A DNA stretch of 28,007 nt, from positions 5,272-33,278 of the IMG/VR virus record IMGVR_UViG_3300030117_004712; one strand, written 5' to 3'. Of this stretch, positions 23,626 to 28,007 are shown piece after piece (position 1 is the first letter of the stretch; each line of letters opens with the position of its first letter). The notes under the pieces were generated by a model. That model ran no database searches. It was not told where the DNA came from and saw only the letters and a list, made by a program, of their open reading frames with translations. Both the position numbers and the translations under genes were made by a program. Source of the DNA: a virus.

Positions 23626-23708
23626 AAAATGTCCAAAAACGACGTCCTAGAAGGACTCTAAAAAAATTTTTATATGATATAACACATAAAATTAATTTTC
23701 GTGTCTAA
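23622..23708 (+). CDS. Possible tiny basic peptide (28 aa)
   Basis: ATG 23622 overlaps the methyltransferase TGA as ATGA. The product is MKNVQKRRPRRTLKKFLYDI followed by THKINFRV, extremely basic. A short hairpin, GTCCT-AGA-AGGAC (about 23644-23656), lies within it. The overlap is what phage genes show, but the length makes this uncertain; the stretch might instead be an untranslated spacer. Confidence 0.3.
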   Translation: MKNVQKRRPRRTLKKFLYDITHKINFRV

Positions 23709-23723
23709 TTTATAAGGGGAAAT

Positions 23724-24575
23724 ATGGATAGTTTATATTTTAAAAGCAATTCAACCGAATTACATCTAGGTTCGGCCTTAGAAGTATTAAAAACTTTTGA
23801 CAATGAAATTGTTGATTGTGTTGTAACAAGTCCTCCATATTACAATTTGAGAGATTACCAAAATGACCAACAATTAGGAATGGAAAAATCCCCAGTGCAA
23901 TATGTAGCAAATTTAGTTGAAATTTTTAATGAAATAAAACGAATTTTAAAAGATGACGGTGTTGTTTGGCTTAATTTAGGCGATACTTATGCAAAAGATA
24001 AAAATTTACTAGGAATACCATGGCGAGTAGCTTTTGCTTTACAGGAAAGTGGCTGGTATTTGAGGTCGGACATAATTTGGCAAAAAACTTCTATTTTGCC
24101 TGAATCAGTAAAAGACCGATGCACAAAATCACACGAATATATATTTATGTTAACTAAATCACAAAATTATTATTACAATGCTGAGGCCATAAAAGAGCCT
24201 ACTGTGTCAAAAGACAATTATACAAGAGACCGTGATAATCCAAATAATAAAACAAATACTACGGCAGGGAGAAGTCGCATGGGTGGTATGAAACATAATA
24301 ATTATGAAACTAGGAATAAACGGTCAGTATGGACAATGGCTCCTCATGTAAGCAAAGATTACCATTTTGCTACTTATCCAAAAGAATTACCAATGAATTG
24401 TATAAAAGCCAGTTGTCGTGAAAACGGATTAGTATTAGACCCTTTTGTCGGTAGTGGTACGACGGTCCAGGTTGCCGAAATCTTAGGAAGAAAATCAGTA
24501 GGTATAGACATACAACACAAATATTTAGATTTATGCTTAAAAAAAATTCAGCAAAGGACTATTTGGTTTCATTAA
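23724..24575 (+). CDS. N4-cytosine / N6-adenine DNA methyltransferase (beta class)
   Basis: The 283-residue protein has the catalytic motif VVTSPPYYNLRDY (residues 33-45) before the SAM-binding motif VLDPFVGSGTTVQVAEILGR (237-256) and SVGIDI, the beta-class order. A Ser before PPY (TSPPY) favours N4-cytosine methylation, although N6-adenine cannot be excluded. The region NYETRNKRSVWTMAPHVSKD is typical of family C-termini. It is preceded by AAGGGG and follows the C5 methyltransferase, so two methyl marks on phage DNA are likely. A CCTGGACC copy lies in codons TVQV, within motif I. Confidence 0.85.
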   Translation: MDSLYFKSNSTELHLGSALEVLKTFDNEIVDCVVTSPPYYNLRDYQNDQQLGMEKSPVQYVANLVEIFNEIKRILKDDGVVWLNLGDTYAKDKNLLGIPWRVAFALQESGWYLRSDIIWQKTSILPESVKDRCTKSHEYIFMLTKSQNYYYNAEAIKEPTVSKDNYTRDRDNPNNKTNTTAGRSRMGGMKHNNYETRNKRSVWTMAPHVSKDYHFATYPKELPMNCIKASCRENGLVLDPFVGSGTTVQVAEILGRKSVGIDIQHKYLDLCLKKIQQRTIWFH

Positions 24576-24611
24576 TCATGAATTATAATTCAATTATTCA
24601 AAGGAGTTATT

Positions 24612-25079
24612 ATGCAAACATTTATGCCATATTCGGAATATCACAAAGTTGCCAAGATATTAGATTACAAACGATTAGGCAAACAACGGATTGAAGGTTT
24701 ACAAACATATAATCAGCTGACACTGGGCAAAGGAGGATTTCCTCATCACCCAATTAATAAAATGTGGAAATACCATGTTGAGTCTTTAGCTGAATATACC
24801 AATGCTATGATTACTGAATGGATTAATCGTGGCTACAAAAATACTATGCATTATATCAGGTGTTGCAAAAACTTTTCAAATTATAGTACAGAACACCATA
24901 TCAAGCCTGATTGGGTATTTTATTGGGAATTACAAAGATCACATCAATCTAATTTATTAAGAAAAGATTGGGAATATTACCGAAAATGTTTTGATAATGA
25001 TATTCAAACCGATATGCCTTATTCGTGGCCTGAGTATTCTCCTTATACTAATACATGGGATTATAGACCAAACAGGTAG
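24612..25079 (+). CDS. MSMEG_6728 / pyrimidine-dimer-glycosylase-like protein (155 aa)
   Basis: The N-terminus MQTFMPYSEYHKVAKILDYK and RLGKQRIEGLQ (residues 21-31), with HPINKMWKYHVESLAEYT and WINRGYK further on, match the MSMEG_6728 family. That family is annotated in databases as related to T4 endonuclease V-type pyrimidine-dimer DNA glycosylases. The role would be repair of UV damage in phage DNA. Catalytic residues are not certain from sequence alone. AAAGGAG precedes the ATG. The gene ends at the edge of the non-coding region. Confidence 0.65.
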   Translation: MQTFMPYSEYHKVAKILDYKRLGKQRIEGLQTYNQLTLGKGGFPHHPINKMWKYHVESLAEYTNAMITEWINRGYKNTMHYIRCCKNFSNYSTEHHIKPDWVFYWELQRSHQSNLLRKDWEYYRKCFDNDIQTDMPYSWPEYSPYTNTWDYRPNR

Positions 25080-25104
25080 TATGAGGGATATTAACAGATA
25101 CTGA

Positions 25105-25118
25105 ATGTTAATTAACAT
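25105..25118. promoter_or_regulatory. 14-bp perfect palindrome ATGTTAATTAACAT
   Basis: A perfect palindrome lies just after the repair gene at the start of the 1-kb mostly non-coding stretch. It is suitable for a dimeric repressor or could be part of an AT-rich origin. Further TTAACA elements occur nearby (25090-25095 and 25191-25196). Confidence 0.5.
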
Positions 25119-25190
25119 GATAACGGCCTATATGTTGCCCTGATGTAGTAATCATACTCTATATTCATTATAATGATTATCATAATATCA

Positions 25191-25228
25191 TTAACACATA
25201 TATATACGAAGTATATATATTGTGTTAA
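25191..25228. repeat. Long hairpin with GAA loop, shares core with the 17.3 kb terminator
   Basis: TTAACACATATATATAC (25191-25207) pairs with GTATATATATTGTGTTAA (25211-25228), with only one bulged base, around a GAA loop. No T-run follows on either strand, so termination is doubtful. The core (25201-25220) is the reverse complement of 17311-17330. The rest of 25080-25274 is AT-rich with no gene that I can support. Confidence 0.65.
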
Positions 25229-25274
25229 GTAATGTAAATATCAAATAGTAATTATTGTTAATGGTTTAATCGTA

Positions 25275-25601
25275 TTGAAGGGAAGTAAAAAATCAAAAAG
25301 TCTTTCGGTGTTCAAATGTGTCACTTGCCGACCTGACCCGCATCGTCCTCTTGCTCCAAGAAATCCTCGTTATCCTATTGGAGATATCAATAATAAGCAT
25401 ATACTAGATAATGTGCTGTGGTTATTGGGCGAACTGATAGGAGGAGGCCTGAGAGCAGAAGGTATCTCATGGTTCAAGCACGAACATTCGCGGCACTTAT
25501 GCTACATTGCTAACCTGGACCCCGATGCTCTAGCACGGGAGTATCAGCGAACCAAGATATTCGGTAAGTGGTCACCGATTGCAGGAAGAGGTAAGCACTA
25601 G
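25275..25601 (+). CDS. Small phage protein of foreign composition (108 aa)
   Basis: The open frame begins at TTG 25275; GTG 25310 is an alternative, and neither has a convincing ribosome site. The C-terminal half (WLLGELIGGGLRAEGISWFK, then HLCYIANLDPDALAREYQR) resembles a small phage protein whose helix ends in a LDPDAL motif. The N-terminus has a CVTC pair and a Pro/Arg-rich stretch (PDPHRPLAPRNPRYP). Its codons are far richer in G and C than those of the surrounding genes (CTG, CGG, CCC), suggesting acquisition from another genome. It carries a CCTGGACC copy in NLDP. I regard it as probably real, with function unknown. Confidence 0.5.
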   Translation: MKGSKKSKSLSVFKCVTCRPDPHRPLAPRNPRYPIGDINNKHILDNVLWLLGELIGGGLRAEGISWFKHEHSRHLCYIANLDPDALAREYQRTKIFGKWSPIAGRGKH

Positions 25602-25624
25602 AGAGCCTCATAGGAGCTGAATAA

Positions 25625-25820
25625 CCAGCCTTGACCCAGAGCATACACCAGTGCGATACCAGTCTTACACCAGCTACAATACCAGCATGATACCAGCATA
25701 CACCAGCGATTACCCAGATGAAGAGCCAGTTCGCAACCAGATGAGAGCCAGACGAAGAGCCAGATGTAAACCAGAGTAGATACCAGATGTAAACCAGATA
25801 AGAACCAGAGTAGATACCAG
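25625..25820. repeat. Phased array of 18 CCAG units, mean spacing about 11.3 bp
   Basis: CCAG begins at 25625, 25636, 25648, 25659, 25670, 25682, 25693, 25703, 25714, 25726, 25737, 25748, 25760, 25771, 25783, 25794, 25805 and 25817. Steps are 10, 11 or 12 bp. The preceding base is usually A (ACCAG); the following base is C or T in most of the first half and mostly A in the second. Intervening bases vary, apart from ACCAGAGTAGATACCAG at 25770 and again at 25804. Steps are not multiples of three and no open frame spans the array, so it is not coding. Roles to consider are a replication origin, packaging site or scaffold for a multimeric DNA- or RNA-binding protein. Confidence 0.9.
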
Positions 25821-26017
25821 AGTAGCGGAAAGTGCTGGCATCGTTACTTCACGAGTCCGTAAAGGACGTCTTAATCCTTTTTATGTGTAAACACCTGGAC
25901 CATCAGCAAACAGGACGGCAGAGGACATCGCATACAGGGGAAGGGGGGAATGTATTTTTAGCATGATCGTCTATCAGATCGCGGGACAAGTTAGCACAAT
26001 ATAGAAACTTTTGAAAA
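25821..26017. other. Non-coding stretch with no supported gene
   Basis: I see no supportable gene here. It contains an inverted CTGG (25835), a short hairpin with T-run (25861-25882), one CCTGGACC copy (25894-25901) and a G-rich run at about 25936-25949. G+C is high up to about 25985 and then drops to the AT-rich promoter region. Confidence 0.6.
25861..25882 (+). terminator. Weak terminator-like hairpin after the CCAG array
   Basis: AAAGGA (25861-25866) pairs with TCCTTT (25875-25880) around an 8-base loop, followed by further T residues. The 6-bp stem is short, so efficiency would be modest. It could end a transcript crossing the small gene and CCAG array. Confidence 0.4.
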
Positions 26018-26080
26018 TAATTGACAATATTTAATATTTTTTTAGAAAAGACCTTTATTATAATTGACAATGTTTAATAC
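26018..26080. promoter_or_regulatory. Tandem repeats with TTGACA boxes upstream of the 26.1 kb genes
   Basis: TAATTGACAATATTTAATAT (26018-26037) and TAATTGACAATGTTTAATAC (26061-26080) match at 18 of 20 positions and are 43 bp apart, close to four helical turns. Each holds a perfect TTGACA. Matching -10 boxes at 17 bp are poor, so they may be operators, activator-dependent promoters or both. The next gene starts at 26128. Confidence 0.6.
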
Positions 26081-26127
26081 ATGAACGAAAATGTTATTAA
26101 CATATTTTAAATTCAAGGGAGATAAAT

Positions 26128-26613
26128 ATGAAATTAAACGAAATTAAGATAGCCGTTGACAACTGGGCTGACGCATACAACCATAATTTTAATATGGCGA
26201 ACCGTGAGATAGTGCATTGGGAAAATTGCAGTTATTATGTAATTAAACGGCCGAAACTCATTCCATTTAAATATGAAATTGTATATAAGCCGAATATGAA
26301 TTCGGTTGGATTAACTCACAAAGACGGACATACTTTAAATGGAAAAAAATCACAATTTTATATTTGTAAAGGAATTGAGTGTACTCATGAAATGCTAGAT
26401 GTAATGGAACGATTTGAAAAGAGATTCAAACCTAGAAATTTCAACGAAACTATTGAGTTAGTAAAAAAAGAAACAGGAATAAAAATTTTCAATCGTGTTA
26501 CCGAACTAATGAACGATTTGGAATGGGAAAAAGACAGAATGTCTAGTAGTGGGCAAGAAACTTTAGATAAATATTGGAAATTGCTTGACCAATTTAGAAA
26601 AGGGAAGTTATAG
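26128..26613 (+). CDS. Unknown early protein (161 aa)
   Basis: This 161-residue basic protein has an aromatic strand-rich first half (HWENCSYYVIKRPKLIPFKY, EIVYKPNMNSVG) and a helical second half (ELVKKETGIKIFNRVTELMN, DKYWKLLDQFRKGKL). It is the first gene after the tandem TTGACA repeats and is preceded by AAGGGAG. No known motif or family is recognised. Confidence 0.55.
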   Translation: MKLNEIKIAVDNWADAYNHNFNMANREIVHWENCSYYVIKRPKLIPFKYEIVYKPNMNSVGLTHKDGHTLNGKKSQFYICKGIECTHEMLDVMERFEKRFKPRNFNETIELVKKETGIKIFNRVTELMNDLEWEKDRMSSSGQETLDKYWKLLDQFRKGKL

Positions 26614-26614
26614 T

Positions 26615-26812
26615 ATGCAAACAATGGAAATAGATAAAGCAAAAATAATACACGGCAAAGGCGACGGATATATGAATTGTTTTAGTTGTGGAACTAGAAT
26701 GACGATTGTTGAATGTGGGAAAAATAGGTTTGAAGGGCAAACTTTTTTTTATGGGTATAGAGTTGTTTCTTGGTGTGATAATTGTTATAAGGATATAATC
26801 AGAGAAAGTTAA
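26615..26812 (+). CDS. Small zinc-ribbon protein (65 aa)
   Basis: ATG 26615, 1 bp after the upstream stop and with GGGAAG upstream, is preferred to TTG 26585. Residues about 22-57 hold MNCFSCGTRMTIVECGKNRF and SWCDNCYKDI, two CxxC pairs forming a zinc ribbon, plus one extra Cys. Such proteins bind nucleic acid or partner proteins. It ends 16 bp before a large terminator, so it closes this transcript. Confidence 0.6.
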   Translation: MQTMEIDKAKIIHGKGDGYMNCFSCGTRMTIVECGKNRFEGQTFFYGYRVVSWCDNCYKDIIRES

Positions 26813-26828
26813 TCTCTCTCCTTTGAGG

Positions 26829-26900
26829 CTCCTCTTCCTATTTCACTTCGTGTTTTACATGGCTGTTGCATTAAGTGAAACACGGGAAGAGGAGTTTTTT
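26829..26900 (+). terminator. Large rho-independent terminator with competing inner stems
   Basis: CTCCTCTTCC (26829-26838) pairs exactly with GGAAGAGGAG (26885-26894), followed by TTTTTT. Inside, TTTCACTT (26841-26848) can pair with AAGTGAAA (26873-26880). Alternatively, CGTGTTTTAC (26849-26858) can pair with GTGAAACACG (26875-26884). The two inner stems share bases and cannot form together. Confidence 0.85.
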
Positions 26901-26902
26901 GT

Positions 26903-26931
26903 TTGACAATTCTTTATCCTAGTCTTAAAAT
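26903..26931 (+). promoter_or_regulatory. Consensus promoter for the ParB/TET-like operon
   Basis: TTGACA (26903-26908), a 17-bp spacer and TAAAAT (26926-26931) give a near-perfect sigma-70 promoter directly after the terminator. Initiation at the usual 6-8 bases downstream of the -10 box would fall on or beside the ATG at 26938, so the transcript may be leaderless. Confidence 0.75.
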
Positions 26932-26937
26932 AAATTT

Positions 26938-27621
26938 ATGGAAATCAAGGATAGAGTAAAAGAATTTAAACGAATAAAAGCAAGTGAATTAAAAGCCAAT
27001 CCAAAAAATTGGCGACTCCACGACTCTATACAACGAGAGGCACTTCAATCAGTTTTAAATAATGTCGGAATGGCAGGAGCCGTTGTAGTTTATGAAAATA
27101 AAGATAAAGAATTTGTTATAATAGACGGCCATTTAAGAGCTGATATAAATGATAACCAAGAAGTTCCTACTCTTATTTTAGATGTTAATGAAGAAGAGGC
27201 TGATTTATTGTTAGCTACTTATGACCCAATTTCAGAAATGGCAAAGTCAGATAATACAATGTTGAGTGATTTGTTGAAAACGATTGACACTGGCGACGAA
27301 AATTTACAGACTTTATTACATGATATTGACGAAAATTTTGGATTAATTGAGTCAGAATTGCCTGAACAAGAAACTGATGCTTTTTATTTGCAAAATCCAA
27401 TAGCTGAAAGAAATGCTCAAGACGATTTGCTAGACCCTGGACCAGACGATTCTCCAAGAGAAATAGATGAAAAAGAAGAGTTGACAGTAGTTGTAGTGTA
27501 TGTTGAAAAATCTAAACAAGAAAAATTCAAAGAAAATATTAGTAAAATGGGAACAAAATGGAGCATAGATAACCATTCTGATATCATTGTAAAAGCATTA
27601 GAGGAGTTAGCAAATGAGTGA
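26938..27621 (+). CDS. ParB-like nuclease-domain protein (227 aa)
   Basis: The N-terminal domain has FKRIKASELKANPKNWRLHD (residues 10-29) and FVIIDGHLRAD (59-69), the hallmark ParB/sulfiredoxin-fold motif found in phage ParB-like proteins. A helical part with NEEEADLLLATYDPISEMAK follows, then an acidic linker (about 133-170, holding a CCTGGACC copy in DPGPD) and a strand-helix end (ELTVVVVYVEKSKQEKFKEN). Phage ParB-like proteins often accompany DNA methylases and base-modification enzymes, which matches the overlapping TET-like gene. No ribosome site precedes the ATG, in line with the leaderless promoter. Whether it is a nuclease or a DNA-binding adaptor is unknown. Confidence 0.8.
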   Translation: MEIKDRVKEFKRIKASELKANPKNWRLHDSIQREALQSVLNNVGMAGAVVVYENKDKEFVIIDGHLRADINDNQEVPTLILDVNEEEADLLLATYDPISEMAKSDNTMLSDLLKTIDTGDENLQTLLHDIDENFGLIESELPEQETDAFYLQNPIAERNAQDDLLDPGPDDSPREIDEKEELTVVVVYVEKSKQEKFKENISKMGTKWSIDNHSDIIVKALEELANE

Positions 27622-28007
27622 AAAATTACCTGAAATAAGAGTAAGAACCAAGATTTCACAAGAAGAACTTGAGAAAAAAGTAGGCAAAATTATAACTGAT
27701 AAAGATGTTACTTTTGTAGCTACCAATAAATGTAAAGTATTAAAACCTAACGGAGATTTATTGTTCATCTATATTCCTAAAGCCGTGCCTGAAGATATAT
27801 TAGAATTATCTTACCCAGTTTTACATTCTATCCAAGATGTAACAGATAATAGAGGACTCGCCAGTGGAGCCAAAAGAGAAAAACGACATGGAGCTCGGCA
27901 AGCGAGAGCATTAGGAGTTAAGTCAAGTATTATTGGAAATATTGACAGAATGGGAGGCCGATTTCCATATTGCAGAACTACGGCTTGGACAGGTAAACAT
28001 GCCGAAG
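27614..28007 (+). CDS. JBP/TET-type 2OG-Fe(II) dioxygenase, N-terminal part (partial)
   Basis: ATG 27614, overlapping the ParB-like stop by 8 bp, opens a frame that runs out of the window after 131 residues. Residues 75-126 hold DVTDNRGLASG, a basic linker, SSIIGNIDRMGGRFPYCRTT and AWT. An NRG-x-ASG block followed by an IGxxDR...PYCRxTAxT block is, to my recollection, the N-terminal signature of phage members of the JBP/TET dioxygenase family, which oxidise 5-methylpyrimidines (5-methylcytosine to 5-hydroxymethylcytosine in TET). The metal-binding HxD and second His lie beyond the window, so activity cannot be confirmed. A C5 methyltransferase upstream would supply the substrate. Confidence 0.65.
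   Translation, partial: MSEKLPEIRVRTKISQEELEKKVGKIITDKDVTFVATNKCKVLKPNGDLLFIYIPKAVPEDILELSYPVLHSIQDVTDNRGLASGAKREKRHGARQARALGVKSSIIGNIDRMGGRFPYCRTTAWTGKHAE

Larger units (their letters stand above)
1226..27443. repeat. Dispersed 8-mer CCTGGACC, 14 copies
   Basis: Plus-strand copies begin at 1226, 4171, 9996, 13207, 14865, 18220, 25514, 25894 and 27436. Minus-strand copies (GGTCCAGG) begin at 5417, 5872, 20503, 23487 and 24464. Flanking bases favour ACCTGGACCA (A before in 10 of 14, A after in 9 of 14). Copies occur in different reading frames, giving TWT, PGP, LD, LGPG, VQ and RSR, so protein sequence does not explain them. By eye I find no CCTGG, CCAGG, GGACC or GGTCC outside these copies. 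Confidence 0.9.

Noticed and set aside
25625-25820. CRISPR array or classical iterons
   Set aside because: Only four bases are constant, the period is 10-12 bp and there are no conserved repeats of 20 bp or more with spacers.

Overview
This window is part of a tailed-phage genome. It is AT-rich (roughly one third G+C by eye), densely coded and almost entirely on the + strand, with many 1-8 bp gene overlaps and good GGAG-type ribosome binding sites. Siphovirus-like head-tail and tail genes are followed by nucleases, regulators, a replicative ATPase, DNA methyltransferases and a ParB/TET-like pair. No integrase, portal, terminase or recognisable endolysin lies in the window. The host cannot be named; strong Shine-Dalgarno sites, low G+C and the protein families would suit a phage of an AT-rich, possibly marine, Gram-negative bacterium.

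Layout. 1-3.3 kb: end of a probable capsid gene, a zinc-knuckle protein, head-tail connector, gp10-like neck protein, tail completion protein and two paralogous tail-tube-like proteins. 3.3-5.65 kb: tail assembly chaperone with a canonical A AAA AAC slippery site and downstream stem (a G/GT frameshift), then the tape measure. 5.66-11.6 kb: tail tip, fibre and other surface proteins, including two duplicated families. 11.59-11.69 kb: a compact structured-RNA candidate. 11.7-13.5 kb: small membrane proteins (holin candidates) and a membrane-anchored beta-rich protein. 13.5-15.5 kb: DXD glycosyltransferase plus two SAM methyltransferases. 15.5-16.6 kb: SNase-like nuclease and a reverse-strand RusA-like resolvase whose start codon sits in the loop of a 14-bp inverted repeat. 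16.8-21 kb: regulator (HTH plus zinc ribbon), recombination/replication-type unknowns and a RepA-like hexameric ATPase. 21-25 kb: unknown early genes, a C5-cytosine methyltransferase, an N4/N6 methyltransferase and an MSMEG_6728/pyrimidine-dimer-glycosylase-like protein. 25.1-26.1 kb: a mostly non-coding region of visibly higher G+C with palindromes, one small gene and a striking array of 18 CCAG units every 10-12 bp. 26.1-28 kb: two small genes, a switch-like terminator, a consensus promoter placing the transcript start on an ATG, a ParB-like gene and the start of a JBP/TET-type 2OG-Fe(II) dioxygenase.

Two signals stand out beyond gene content. First, the 8-mer CCTGGACC occurs 14 times on both strands, and by my reading every CCWGG and every GGWCC pentamer in the window lies inside one of these copies; CCGG and GCGC appear to be absent. 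Second, the CCAG array has a mean period of about 11.3 bp and is not coding. With the C5-methyltransferase, ParB-like protein, TET-like dioxygenase and glycosyltransferase, this suggests a phage with unusual cytosine modification and sequence-specific DNA signalling. That link is inference; the motif counts are direct observation made by eye.
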